From positions 59,024,001 to 59,088,000 of the forward strand of contig CM060733.1 in NCBI GenBank assembly GCA_030704615.1: a DNA stretch of 64,000 nt, written 5' to 3'. This stretch comes from Takakia lepidozioides (Eukaryota > Streptophyta > Takakiopsida > Takakiales > Takakiaceae). The notes under the pieces are model-generated. The model was not told the origin of the DNA. It saw only the letters and a program-made list of their open reading frames with translations, and made no database searches. The position numbers and the translations under genes were made by a program. Within the stretch, counting starts at the first letter, position 1, and every line of letters begins with the position of its first letter. Shown here piece by piece: positions 1 through 11,376 of this stretch.

Positions 1-3000
1 CTCCCACAGGCCCTTTGACCTCCCTGTGAAGGCAATTCTTCTTCTCCTCTGAATACCTGGGTCATAGCATAAGAAGTGGTATGGGATCTGCCAGGTACCA
101 CCAATCAAAGGCAAGTACGATTATGCGAGTGGTATGGCGCTGTTGACGTTCTGCCTCCTCATTGCTGGAGAGTATGTCACAGTGGCTTTCTGATTACATA
201 CTCTTAACTTATTGTGTTTCTAGTCTCCGGGTAATTTCACATGGTTGGCCGGAAGTTGAGGGGGACAGAGAGATATTGCAGTTATAGCGTTGAACAGGGT
301 TGCAGATCTCAGTATGTTATGCATTAACAATGCTTTTGACGGCAAGGGTAAACTATACCCCTTACCCTTTTGTGTTGGTGAGACTAAGAACTTAGAAAAT
401 TGAACCATTCAACAGGTATGGTTTCCACAAAGGATGGAAAATAGCAATTGTACGCTTGCTGCTGGTGCTCATTGGCTTCGTCATAGCTGCCATCATCCAT
501 TTAGTGATCAAGCCTGTCTTCGCTGGAACCGACTTGCACTGCAAAGTAGCCAATCACTTTGACAAGGTCAGCTGGAATTCTTTATGCATTTCTTTTCAAG
601 TTTGCTAATTAATGGTCACCTTCATTCCCACAAACCCTCTCAGATCCTGCTTGCAGAGGGTTAGTAAGAAACTTTACTGCAATAGCTGTTTACGCTCACA
701 TTAGCAGGAACTGACTTGGCAATAGCCTGAGGATGTGGCTGTCATGGATGCTGACTGCTGTGAATCACGTATCCAAGAACAGTAGGTAAAATATGAAGCT
801 GAGTATAGTTAATAGAAAGGTGTGAACATACCATTTTCCCCTAGAGAACATGTTTATCTTTATTTTTCTAAAGATTCACATGCGTATTTGGAGCAGATCT
901 GACCAGTCAAAAAATCTAACACTAATGATTTTGTCTTGAACTCATTTAGTGTGGGGGTTGCGTGCAGATTGCTGTTACGCTGGAAACTTGTGTCCAGTCG
1001 TATATGGTGGGCAAGCGCTTTGATAAGATCGAGGAGATTTGGAAAGGGAGGGCAGCTGATGACCTTGTTCATCAGGGATATAAGGATGTCATTCAATCTA
1101 AAGGAGAAATTGATTCTTTGGTATGTCTCAGATGGCTTTCCGTTCTTCAGAATTTATACATCATTTTGCAGGCTCTCTGTCTGTCTGTCTCTCTTTCTGT
1201 ACCATTTCATATTTCTTCTTCTCTTGCCAGATCAATTTCTTTTCCAAAGGGGTATGGTAGGTTTGTGCTGGTAGCTGCACCTATTCTGCTCTCCTTGTCC
1301 AATCGTCCCACTTGCCAGTTTCTGGCTATGTCTAAACAGACTGTGGGGTCCATGCCGCAAGGTGTCTAGCAAAGTCTTTCTCATAAATTCTTCTTGTGTT
1401 CTGTTTTAGATTTTTTCTGCCCTGAAAATAGTCAAACACTAGAGCTGATCAGTGGCACCAGGGTTGCCTTGCACCCGTTGAGCTAATTGAAAGATAGTCA
1501 TAATCTAGAATGCACAGGCCGGATCTGTTACTGGTCCAGTTGATACTCTTGAAAACATGATACCATCACTCCAGGCACCTGCCCAACCTGTCACTTGGAA
1601 ATGATATAATTTGCTTCACAAGATCTGAAAGAAATGTGGGGGGAAAGCATGCATTGGTGATGTGGGAGCCCCCCCATGGCCCTTTTGGATGGAGATATCC
1701 ATGGCAGCTGTACAAGGACGTCACACTCAGAGCTCGGCGATGTGCCTTCAACGCTGTCGCAATGGATGGTTGCCTTCGCTCCGAAATTCAGGCACCAGTA
1801 GCAACACGGCAGCTTCTTGCACAGCCTATGGCTAAATTAACCACTTCGGCAGTCAAGGTAAGAGCTGGTCAACCTGCCTGTGTATTGGCACTATTATCTC
1901 TGGCCCTCTTTCATCTTCTGAAACGCGTCTTACTATTTGTTGCATTTGATACTGAACCAAATTGCTACATTTACATAATTACAGTTTATATCCAGTCAAC
2001 ACCATTGAAATCCTTATGTGGGTGAGAGAATGAAGAATAAGACAGTCATTTTGTACTTGGGTCACCTTCTCCACAAGCATGCCAGTATCACCCCGTGATC
2101 TCATGGGGAAGGAGATGATGTTCTGTCTCCACTACTTGGATGTATGTACTGTACACATTCTAACCTCACAAGTGTGTTGATCAGTCTGTCTTTCTCAATC
2201 CTAATTCGTTTATCATCATCAGGTACTTCACACATTGGGGGAGAGCCTCAGGGAGATGAGGTACATAGACACACGGTTACTTCTCGAAGAAATGGAAGGA
2301 GCTGTGCTAGAGCTGCAGCGTGAACTGCAGGACAAGGCTGGAACTCTCACAACACCCACACACTTTACAGACCAATGGGTGGAGCAACACCTGGATGAGG
2401 AAGACAAGAAAGAACACGTGGTCCCCTCAAGTAACTGTTCTGGTAGTGCTATGAAAGGCGAGAAGTTGTATCTATGTGTGCATGTTATCCACGGTTGGGT
2501 AGTCTTGAAAAGAAATCTGGATGTAAGATGTTTGTGGATCATGTCATCACCCATGGCTATTGCTGGTACACAGGCTCCTGCAATCATGAAGTAGTCTGAG
2601 GACTTTCTGAGGTTTTCATGCAGTAGAAACTTGTTTGCTTGGAGTAACATCTGCTACATGTAAGCTCTTCATGTTTCTACAATCATCTGTAAGCGTGTCT
2701 ATTACGTACTGATACTTTAATTCCTCACTCTTGTTAGGTAGTAGTGAGCCTAACACTCTGATATTGACCTGCTTTAGGGTTCTCTCACGCAGGTGTCCTT
2801 ACCGAGAGGAGTGAGAGAACTATTCGCTGGGTGCCTGGGACACCGTCTTCCACAAAATCGGCAGCAATGATGGAACGCATCTGTAGCCGTTCGCACGTCG
2901 ACCAGCTTAAAGTTCCAGTTCCTGGAGGAGTGGCTATATTGTCTGTGATTCAATTTGTATGTCTTTTGGTGGAGTTTTCTGCTGCGTTGAAGCATGCTGC

Positions 3001-3118
3001 AGTCTCCGTGAGAATATTTAGTGACAGTGCAGGATTCACAGAAACGGGGAAGAAGCGAGTGTCCAGTACGAAGGACGGCGGTAAAGATGTGGCTCTCCAA
3101 GACGTTCTGGCTGAGTAA
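1..3118 (+). CDS. ALMT-family anion channel, 5'-truncated by window edge
   Basis: 3' part of an aluminium-activated malate transporter family gene (plasma- or vacuolar-membrane anion channels). Supported exons lie at about 95-175 (last loop and helix, reads PPIKGKYDYASG), about 240-350, 418-566 (hydrophobic helix then AGTDLHCKVANHFDK, the family's conserved exit from the membrane domain), 958-1122, 1648-1857 (the highly conserved WEPPHGPFGWRYPW and CLRSEIQAP motifs), 2223-2432 (helical tail) and 2793-3118 (SVIQFVCLLVEF motif, stop TAA at 3116-3118). The N-terminal helices lie left of the window. Exons 95-566 are less certain than the rest. A copia retrotransposon starts 2 bp after the stop, so the native 3' UTR is displaced to beyond 8603. 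Reading frames of the recognised exons are open, so the protein may still be made. A damaged paralogue follows at 11.4-15.6 kb. Confidence 0.85.
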
Positions 3119-3119
3119 A

Positions 3120-3298
3120 TGTTAATATCTACATTCTATATATGAGCAAACATACAAGTGAGAGAGAAAGTTGAGACAGAATAGAAGCGTTGTATTACGT
3201 CTCTGAACATACCTTTACATCTCTTGAGAAGTGTCTCTAGTCTACGAATATGAAAGGTTACTTAGTACTTGACTTACTAATCTACAAACCCTTTAACA
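3120..3298 (-). repeat. Copia LTR, 3' LTR in element orientation
   Basis: 179 bp, starts TGTTAATATC and ends CCCTTTAACA. It pairs with 8424-8603. The flanking 3115-3119 (GTAAA) is one copy of the target-site duplication and includes the TAA stop of the ALMT gene. Confidence 0.95.
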
Positions 3299-3310
3299 CT
3301 CCCACTTAGA
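3299..3310 (-). other. Polypurine tract of the copia element
   Basis: Minus strand reads TCTAAGTGGGAG immediately before the LTR. This is the usual purine-rich plus-strand primer of Ty1-copia elements and confirms the minus orientation of the element. Confidence 0.75.
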
Positions 3311-3498
3311 TAGTGAGTCACGGTCTAGAATTAAGCTGAATGCTACTCTCTAGGTTTCTACTATGTAACCTAAAGCTTGCACTTGAAACAAAAAACAAGT
3401 CTTGGTTAATCAGTTGTAAGGAAAACAAATATAGAGCAGCTCCCATTGTAGAGATCAAGTAGCAATAAGACCAAGTCTAAGAGCACAATATTCATGCT

Positions 3499-5055
3499 TT
3501 AAGATTTAGTAAATATGTCTGCAACATTTTCATCAGTGTTGTAGTATTCCAGCTTCACCATTCCTCGTGTGATCACCTCCTGTATATAGTGATACTGGAT
3601 TTCGATATGCTTCGTTCTTGCATGGAATTTATGATCATATGACAGAGCAATACAACTTTGATTGTCGCATTTGAGAATTGTTGCCGTTGATTGTACTTGT
3701 CCAACATCACTTAATAGCTGTCTGATCCATACAACATCTTTCGCAGCTTCTGTAGCTGTTTTATACTCTGCCTCTGTGCTTGACAAGGCTATAGTGGGTT
3801 GGCGTTTCCTACTCCAACTAACAGCCCATCTCCAAGTAAATAAGTGTAGCCAGTTGTGGATTTCCGACTGTCTGGCTCACCAGCCCAGTCTGCATCACAA
3901 AAGCTTACCAGAGTAGAAGCATTTCTTCCTTGTGCAGAATATTGAAGAGCACTTGTTGCTGTACATTTCAGGTATCTAAAGATACGCTTGACTGCTTGCC
4001 AATGTGCTGGTCCCGGATTTGCGGAATGCTGAGACACTACCCCCACTGCAAACGGTAACGCTAAATCAAGACGTGTACAGACCATGGCATAGGTCAAAGA
4101 ACCAAACAGCTTGTTGATATGGTACATGACGCATGGCTTCCACTTCGTCAGGTGTGTGAGGTGCTTGATCTTTGGAAAGTTTCAGATTGACCTCCAAAGG
4201 TGAAGCCACAGGTTTGCAATGAGTCATACCAAACTGCTCAAGCTTAACCTTGACATAATGAGCCTGAGTTAGGATCACCGAACCAGCTTGTCGATCACGA
4301 AGAACTTGTATGCCCAGCAAGTAATGAACAACTCCATGATCGGTCATCTCAAAGGCTGTCTGTAATTCACTCTTGATACGAAGCATAAGTGAGACATTGT
4401 CGCAAACCAAAATGGCATCATCCACAAATAACGCAAGTATTAGAAATGAACCAGAATGTCCACGCACATAGACATTACAATCTGCTCATGTGCGATGAAA
4501 GCCCACTTGGAGAAGGCAAGAGTCAATCCTCTCGTACCACACACGCGGAGCTTGTTTAAGTCCATATAGACTTCGAAGGAGACGACAGACTTGATGTTCA
4601 TGGCTTGCCTTGACGAAGCCTTCTGGTTGACGCATGTAGATCTCATCTTTGAGGTGGCCATGTAAGAATGCCGTCTTGACATCTAGTTGGTCAACCTCCC
4701 AATTGTGAGCGCCAGTGCCAAAAGAACTCGAATGGATGTGATCTTGACCACATGAGAAAATGTATCTGTGTAGTCAAGACCTGCAACTTGAAAGTACCAT
4801 TTGGCTACAAGTCGAGCTTTATAATGCTCAACCGTGCCATCAGGATTCAACTTAAGTTTAAAAACCCACTTGCAGTTCATCGGCTTACGGCCCTAGGGTA
4901 GATCAGCTAACGCCCAAGTATTGTTCTTCATTAAGGACTGAAACTCAGAAGCAATGGCAGCTTGCCAATGTGGAGCATCAGGCCTTGTGAGAGCTTCATG
5001 ATAAGTGAAGGGTTTGGTCATCATACTAGACTTAGATGGACGCTTGCACCCATTA
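3499..5055 (-). pseudogene. Copia reverse transcriptase and RNase H region
   Basis: Minus-strand pol segment. 5055-4683 carries the start of the reverse transcriptase (the HWQAAIASEFQSL and CKWVFKLKLNPDGT motifs). 4467-4066 carries LALFVDDAILV, with the VDD variant of the catalytic YVDD box. 3786-3499 is RNase H, including STEAEYKTATEAAKDV and the terminal NVADIFTKS. The frame is interrupted near 4680, 4440 and 4130, so it is a decayed pol. The join to the integrase block near 5050-5060 switches strand. Confidence 0.88.
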
Positions 5056-5059
5056 AAAT

Positions 5060-6302
5060 TATGTGAAGGCTGCCTCTTTGGCAAACAACAACGACACAAA
5101 TTTCCAAAGGAGGGCAGCAGAACAACAGAACTTTTGGCCCTTGTCCATTCGGATGTATGTGGCCCGATGCAGACCATATCTCGTGGAGGAGCCAGATACT
5201 TTCCTACTTTCATATATGACTACAGCAAATAATGTGTTCTTGTCCTTCTAAAAGCAAAATCTGAAGTCCTACACAACTTTAAGTCTTTCAAAGTTATGTT
5301 AGAAAATCAAACTAAACATCAACTTAAAGTCCTACGGAGTGACAATGGCTCTGAGTTTGTTTCTAAAGCTTTTCAATTATACTGTACTCAACATGGGATT
5401 AAACATCAGCTTACAGTTCCTTATACACCTGAACAAAATGGGGTAGCTGAGCGTAGAAATGGAACTCTAGTGGAGTCAGCTAGGAGTATGTTGAAAGCGG
5501 CAGGTATGCCCAATAGTATTTGGGGTGAGGCTATTACTACTGCTAACTATTTGCATAATAGACTGATTACCAAGGCTGTAGCCGATAGGACTCCTGAAGA
5601 GATATGGACAAGCTGCAAACCCAATGTTACGCATTTACGCATTTTTTGTTGCATTGCCTATGCTCATATTCCCAAGGAGAAAAGGAAGAAGTTAGATGCA
5701 AAAAGTCGTAAGTGTCGATTTGTAGGCTATCACATTGACGTTAAGGGCTACAGACTACTTGATCTTCAAACTCAACAGATAGTTATCAGTCGTGATGTTG
5801 TTTTCCACGAAGACCTACCTTCTCTTACATCCGATGGGCCTCTTCAGTGGGAGTCAGCTTCTTCTCTTTCAGATCCTGAGCATGCTACTATAACAGTGGG
5901 GAACATTTCTGTACCGTTACATCCCCTCCCACCTGTTGTACCACTTGCACCATCTGCACCTCCACCCCCTGTGCCACCTATTGTGCTTGTGGCTTTACCA
6001 CATACTCCACCAATCACTAATGCCTCCACCTAACCTGCTGGATCTTCCTCTCCTACAGAGACTCCATTACAGCGTCGTATGTCATATAATAATCCTTTAT
6101 TCTCTGATGACACACTACCTATTGCTGAGTTTCAGCCCTCTGTCCCAAATGCACTTCCAACTACCCCCGGTCCTCCTTTCCCTGCACTCTCTGGTTTTAC
6201 ATTTGGTACTCAACCACAAGTTACCAGATTTGGTCGTAGAGTCAAACCTAATCTCAAATATCTTCATTTTCACAATGGTATGTTGGTGAGTCCATCAACT
6301 AC
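5060..6302 (+). pseudogene. Copia integrase block, inverted relative to reverse transcriptase
   Basis: Plus-strand integrase. It starts with the CEGCLFGKQQRHKF zinc-binding end and HSDVCGPM, breaks near 5232, then resumes from 5296 with LRSDNGSEF, PYTPEQNGVAERRN and the downstream RKCRFVGYHIDVKGYRL region. It ends in the proline-rich linker that normally leads into reverse transcriptase. In an intact element this would be on the same strand as reverse transcriptase. Here it is on the opposite strand, although it lies in the correct position between protease and reverse transcriptase. Confidence 0.9.
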
Positions 6303-6632
6303 ATGAAGCTTCTACATGAGCCGCGTCAAGACATATATCATGTCCCAGCGTTGTGTCAGAATTTAATCTCTGTGAGTCGCGTAGTCACTGCCGGTTACAA
6401 AATCACCTTCACTAAGGAGCAAGTCATCTTGGAGGGCTTTGGTGGACATATGATCGTCTTGAATGAGGTTTCCCATGATGGTCTATATAAAGTTGGCACA
6501 TCAGGCCCTGAGATTACAAGCAGCATGCAAAAGTTACTTGAACCTCCATGTGCGGCCTTGAGTGTGTCCAATAGAAGTTTGAACAACTCAGCCATTTGGC
6601 ATCATAGATATGGTCAAGCTTCATGTCGCCAG
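6303..6632 (+). pseudogene. Copia gag-pre-integrase block, separately inverted
   Basis: Reads DIYHVPALCQNLISVSRVV and ends at IWHHRYGQ, the classic gag-pre-integrase domain that precedes integrase. It is on the plus strand but lies 3' of the integrase block. The two blocks were therefore not inverted as one unit. The block is bounded by an 11-bp inverted repeat (ACATGAAGCTT at 6301-6311 and AAGCTTCATGT at 6617-6627). Confidence 0.85.
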
Positions 6633-6862
6633 TCAAAAGTTTGATGGCAAAATCTCCTTTGCCATGGATTGAGTGGTGGGAATTGTCACCGAGGTAGACA
6701 CTATCTCACGGTGTGATATGTGCATAAGTCAAAAACCAATGTCTATGAGAAGTCATGTCATCAGTAACTCCGGAATTCAAGAGCAAGTCAATGGAAATCT
6801 CCTTTACGACAAACCCTCGAGATAACATAAATATCCTATGTTCTCGGGCGACCTGTCCAGAC
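6628..6862 (-). pseudogene. Copia aspartic protease segment
   Basis: Minus strand reads LLLNSGVTDDMTSHRHWF followed by SVYLGDNSHH, the usual copia protease pattern. The catalytic DSG aspartate is replaced by Asn (NSG), so the enzyme is probably dead. The strand agrees with gag and reverse transcriptase, not with the integrase blocks. Confidence 0.82.
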
Positions 6863-7367
6863 CAGTGTTGGATTGGTAACAAGTTTTTTACATACCAGTC
6901 TGGTCCTGGTACCAGACGTATCACAAAGTTTTCATACCAGTCAGGTCTATATAATGGTGGATGTATATTTGTCCAAATACTGGTATGAGTATGAGTATCA
7001 TGACCACAATACTAGCTGGTATGAGGTATCAACTATGGTATCATCCTTTATGTGTATTGTATTTATTTTCACTTGATATTTGCTATTTGATAAACTTGTA
7101 ATTCAAGATGGCTTTAGAAGTAAATATACATAAATACAAATGTATAGGCAAATGTACACATAAATTAATATGGTACACATATCATAGTAAATGAGGTAGA
7201 CTGCGGGGGAGTACTTGTATTGTGGCTGGTATGAAAAAACTGATACCAGCGTGGTCTGGTATATGACCAAGTACTCTCCTAAATGATACCAAACTGGTCT
7301 GGTGTCTAATACCAGTGCATATACCAATACTTTATACCAATCCTTCACCTATATACGTCCAACACTT
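6863..7367. mobile_element. hAT-like MITE nested in the copia element
   Basis: 505-bp AT-rich non-coding insertion between the protease and the zinc knuckle. Its ends are CAGTGTTGGA and TCCAACACTT, an imperfect terminal inverted repeat, and it is flanked by near-identical 8-bp sequences GTCCAGAC (6855-6862) and GTCCACAC (7368-7375). Both subterminal zones are full of TACCAG/CTGGTA motifs in both orientations, as is common for hAT-type MITEs. The gag-pol reading frame of the host element resumes in phase on the other side, which supports a later insertion. Superfamily is inferred from the 8-bp duplication only. Confidence 0.75.
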
Positions 7368-7375
7368 GTCCACAC

Positions 7376-8251
7376 CGAACTTTGGACGCCTTCTTGTCCG
7401 CTAGTAGCTTTCGGCACTCTTTTTTAATGTGCCCCATCTTATGACAATAATGGCAAGGTCCTTTCCTCCTCTTTCCATATGGTGTATAGATTGAGGGTTG
7501 ACTGAGAATGGGTGTGTTAATACCACTCCTCTGACCTTGGTTGACAGGATAACTATTTGATCCTCTTGGAGATCTAGTTATCTACCTCTTCTGGTTTGGC
7601 TTCTTGCCAGCCCAGAATTCCGTGACTCCATCTGTTGCAGATAAGTCACCATTCTTCCTTCTACGAATGTCGTCAGTCAATAATTTGGCTGCAACATCTT
7701 GAAGGGATAATCCAAGTTGATTACTTAAGGTCATAATTATAGGCTCGTATGATTCAGGAAGACTACTTAAGAGTGTCTCTACGTTGTCTTCATCTAAATA
7801 TGTGACCCCCACTGACCCTAGTTGTTCTACGAGGAGTCTAAATTCATGAATATGAATTTTAATGTCACTCCCTTATCTCAAATTGTAATTGACATATTGC
7901 TTTTCAAGATGACACTTATTTATCATGTCATTTGTGTGATAGACTCTTTGTAAAGCTACCCAATTCAAATTTGCTGTAAGTGAAGAGGTCACATGACCGA
8001 GACATTGTTTTTAACACTATCTATGATTTCAATTGGACTGTCCTATCTCTATCTTCCCAATGGACGATGGAACCAACACCAGTCCTTGGTCCACCCGGGG
8101 AAGTACTTGAGCTAGGTTTTATTTTAATACCTATTACTAAATCCCAGAGTATTTCTTTTTAAAAAAGATACGATAATCTAATTTTCCAAGTTTGATAGTT
8201 AGAACCATCTAATTTCTCTACGGTTCTTTGATGAGACGAGGATGATGCCAT
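7376..8251 (-). pseudogene. Copia gag with CCHC zinc knuckle
   Basis: Minus strand. A start codon at 8249-8251 opens MASSSSHQRTVEKLDGSNY, followed by the UBN2-type gag core (ETLLSSLPESYEPIIMTL, 7812-7582) and, at about 7458-7417, the nucleocapsid knuckle CHYCHKMGHIKKEC (C-X2-C-X4-H-X4-C). Several frame breaks separate these parts. The protein would form the virus-like particle. Here it is decayed. Confidence 0.8.
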
Positions 8252-8410
8252 TGTGGCACTGATTAGGATTTACTCTTCCTATAGAATTTTAGGACCCTAT
8301 GTTTTCTGAAGACATTATACATTTTCTATGGTTCAAAAAACTCATAGAATGTTAAGGTCAATTTGAAACAAGGAGTCCCATCCCATCGGATCGTTCTATA
8401 TTATCTATAG

Positions 8411-8423
8411 AGGCCTGATACCA
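8411..8423 (-). other. Primer-binding site of the copia element
   Basis: Minus strand reads TGGTATCAGGCCT directly after the LTR. It matches the start of the initiator-methionine tRNA primer site (TGGTATCAGAGC) used by most plant Ty1-copia elements, with one change. Confidence 0.85.
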
Positions 8424-8603
8424 TGTTAATATCTACATTCTATATATGAGTAAACATACAAGTGAGAAAGAAAGTTGAGACAGAATAGAAGCGTTGTATT
8501 ACGTCTCTGAAACATACCTTTACATCTCTTGAGAAGTGTCTCTAGTCTACGAGATATGAAAGGTTACTTACTACTTGACTTACTAATCACAAACCCTTTA
8601 ACA
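8424..8603 (-). repeat. Copia LTR, 5' LTR in element orientation
   Basis: 180 bp, nearly identical to 3120-3298 (about six differences, including two or three 1-bp indels). It is followed by the target duplication GTAAA at 8604-8608. Confidence 0.95.
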
Positions 8604-8828
8604 GTAAAGTTGTCTGGATTCTATCCCACTTATTCCAACCTCAAGAATTTTTTTCTCTGCGCCCATATCAACGTTCCAAATTTATGGACGAATTGGCAAG
8701 GAAAGAAAGAATTGGGTCTTAGGAAAGCCGCATCTTTGGTTGCTAGATATTCGCAGCACGTTCCATGTCATGTGGGTAGGCATAGCTTCGAATTTACAAG
8801 TTCAATTCCCTTGCCTTTGAAGAGATCC
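8604..8828. other. Displaced 3' flank of the first ALMT gene
   Basis: 225 bp between the copia element and the tandem repeat. By position this is the sequence that originally followed the ALMT stop codon, probably its 3' UTR. No gene is seen. Confidence 0.5.
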
Positions 8829-9946
8829 TAACTCCTGCGCCAATAAAATGTTGCTGCACATCAGAATAAGCTGAAAGCCTTTCGAGAGCATTGAATTTGG
8901 ACTGCAGATCGAACTTTGGAGAGCTCAGAAACGAAGATAGGTCTGATAAGCACCAAGATCTTTCAATCAATAAAAGATCCTTTTTTCTGTTACAAATTTT
9001 CTCAATGTGTTCACAAGGCGCTCTCAGTCTCAGCTCGTCTACTTCCAGCCCACCACTTAAGGAAGGCAGTAGTGTCCAGCGCTTCTTTTTTAGGCGAAAT
9101 GGAGCCTAAAAGCGATGAAAAACAAAGGGCCGCGACAGCCCTATGTAAAATCCTGGGAAAAAAAAAACAAAAAATGCGCCAGAAAATAGGGGCGCGCATG
9201 GGCTGGTGCTAGAAAGCTCCAGGGGAACATGCGTGTTGCGCCAGAAATACACGTTCCCCACAGCCCTACATCTAGCGGCTGTCGCCCCATTGCGCGATCA
9301 ACGGTGGAGATCTCGCCATGGAGCACGACCTGGACCCTTGCTATTTGAAATTGAGGCTATGGTTTTTGCTGGCCATCTTTGGACTTTTTTGATTAATTAT
9401 TTTAGATTTCAGATTGTGAGTGGGCTCAAATCGCCATATTGCATGCAAATGAAATAGCCTGTAGCCAGTTGATTTTTAGCTAAGCATCTATGTCACCGCC
9501 ACCTTTGCACTTAGCCTTCAAATTTTGTAGCCATCTACGCTTCTTAGCCAAAATGAAAAAAAAAGCCCTGGTAGTGTCTAACACCCAACAGTAGTTACAA
9601 GCTAAGCAAACTGCACTAAAGGCCTGCTAAGTGCAGTAGTTAGTGACTGCTGCTGCAATCACGGGTTGCTTAAATACGGCAGTCTCTCGCACGAGGAGCC
9701 GCCGCCATGCGGCTGCATGGGCGGGAGAGACGACGTTGACAGCTCAACAGCAATGGCGATTTGCTTTTGTGGCTCATCTCAAGTGGTTGTTTTTCACGGT
9801 GGTATGGATTTGCGGTGTTACGAGGGAAGCTTTCTGTGTGTCTCTTTCGTCAGGTGGGTTTACTTGCTGAGGCCATGGCTATTCCTTGTTTCGAGATCAC
9901 ACTCTCTCCTGTCCAAGGTTGCTTAGTCTACTGTGCGAAGGGTATT
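8829..9946. repeat. 1.12-kb tandem duplication, copy 1
   Basis: Begins TAACTCCTGCGCCAATAAAA. The next copy starts 1,118 bp later. The copies look about 98-99 percent identical, differing mainly in short homopolymers and single-base indels. Short open frames inside (for example 9643-9870) are repeated in copy 2 but resemble no known protein. No terminal inverted repeats or target duplication were found, so this looks like a local tandem duplication of non-coding DNA. Confidence 0.9.
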
Positions 9947-11066
9947 TAACTCCTGCGCCAATAAAATGTTGCTGCACATCAGAATAAGCTGAAAGCCTTT
10001 CGAGAGCATTGAATTTGGACTGCAGATCGAACTTTGGAGAGCTCAGAAACGAAGATAGGTCTGATAAGCCACCAAGATCTTTCAATCAATAAAAGATCCT
10101 TTTTTCTGTTACAAAATTTTCTCAATGTGTTCACAAGGCGCTCTCAGTCTCAGCTCGTCTACTTCCAGCCCACCACTTAAGGAAGGCAGTAGTGTCCAGC
10201 GCTTTTTTTTTAGGCGAAATGGAGCCTAAAAGCGATGAAAAACAAAGGGCCGCGACAGCCCTATGTAAAATCCTGGGAAAAAAAAAACAAAAAAATGCGC
10301 CAGAAAATAGGGGCGCGCATGGGCTGGTGCTAGAAAGCTCCAGGGGAAATGCGTGTTGCGACCAGAAATACACGTTCCCCACAGCCCTACATCTAGCGGC
10401 TGTCGCCCCATGCGCGATCAAACGGTGGAGATCTCGCCATGGAGCACGACCTGGACCCTTGCTATTTGAAATTGAGGCTATGGTTTTTGCTGGCCATCTT
10501 TGGACTTTTTGATTAATTATTTTAGATTTCAGATTGTGAGTGGGCTCAAATCGCCATATTGCATGCAAATGAAATAGCCTGTAGCCAGTTGATTTTTAGC
10601 TAAGCATCTATGTCACCGCCACCTTTGCACTTAGCCTTCAAATTTTGTAGCCATCTACGCTTCTTAGCCAAAATGAAAAAAAAAGCCCTGGTAGTGTCTA
10701 ACACCCAACAGTAGTTACAAGCTAAGCAAACTGCACTAAAGGCCTGCTAAGTGCAGTAGTTAGTGACTGCTGCTGCAATCACGGGTTGCTTAAATACGGC
10801 AGTCTCTCGCACGAGGAGCCGCCGCCATGCGGCTGCATGGGCGGGAGAGACGACGTTGACAGCTCAACAGCAATGGCGATTTGCTTTTGTGGCTCATCTC
10901 AAGTGGTTGTTTTTCACGGTGGTATGGATTTGCGGTGTTACGAGGGAAGCTTTCTGTGTGTCTCTTTCGTCAGGTGGGTTTACTTGCTGAGGCCATGGCT
11001 ATTCCTTGTTTCGAGATCACACTCTCTCCTGTCCAAGGTTGCTTAGTCTACTGTGCGAAGGGTATT
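9947..11066. repeat. 1.12-kb tandem duplication, copy 2
   Basis: Second copy, 1,120 bp, ending GCGAAGGGTATTT like copy 1. It abuts the 5' region of the second ALMT copy, so it could carry promoter sequence of that gene. The 11067-11376 stretch that follows holds nothing recognisable. Confidence 0.9.
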
Positions 11067-11376
11067 TTATTGGTATTTGAATAGTTTGAACTTGATATCT
11101 CGTGCAGCTTTTAGTTCAGATAAACTCTGCAATTACGAGCGTGGAAACGTGAGAAGTGTAGAGTGACCCCGCGATTTAGAGCGCAAGTGCAGTAACTGCG
11201 TGCTAAGAGAGGTTCAAGTATGCAAGTATATAATGGAGCTTACATACGAGCTCGAATCCTCTGCTCCAGTATGGTGAAGAGTGCTAAGTGGAAGTCCTCC
11301 AGAAATGGACAATCTTTCACGAATGCATGGTGAGAGACGCTGTTAAACTATCCGAAGTGAGGGGCGTGGAATATTT

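Larger units (their letters stand above)
3120..8603 (-). mobile_element. Ty1-copia LTR retrotransposon, rearranged
   Basis: Complete LTR-to-LTR element, coding strand minus. It is bounded by two 179/180-bp LTRs (TGTTAA...TTAACA), a perfect 5-bp target duplication GTAAA (3115-3119 and 8604-8608), a primer-binding site next to the right LTR and a purine tract next to the left LTR. Read on the minus strand the order is gag, CCHC knuckle, protease, then a gag-pre-integrase block and an integrase block that are both on the PLUS strand, then reverse transcriptase and RNase H on the minus strand again. The LTRs differ at only about six positions by eye, so insertion is fairly recent. The rearrangement, in-frame stops and a nested MITE mean it cannot be autonomous. 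The copia assignment rests on integrase lying before reverse transcriptase. Confidence 0.93.

Noticed and set aside
2228-2650. 140-codon minus-strand frame opposite ALMT
   Set aside because: It is the antisense of a well-supported ALMT exon with no recognisable protein motif.
6303-6644. Separate small gene reading DIYHVPALCQNL
   Set aside because: It is the gag-pre-integrase part of the copia element.
9643-9870. 75-codon frame repeated identically at 10763-10990
   Set aside because: Its conservation is explained by the tandem duplication of the whole 1.12-kb unit, and there is no known motif or codon signature.
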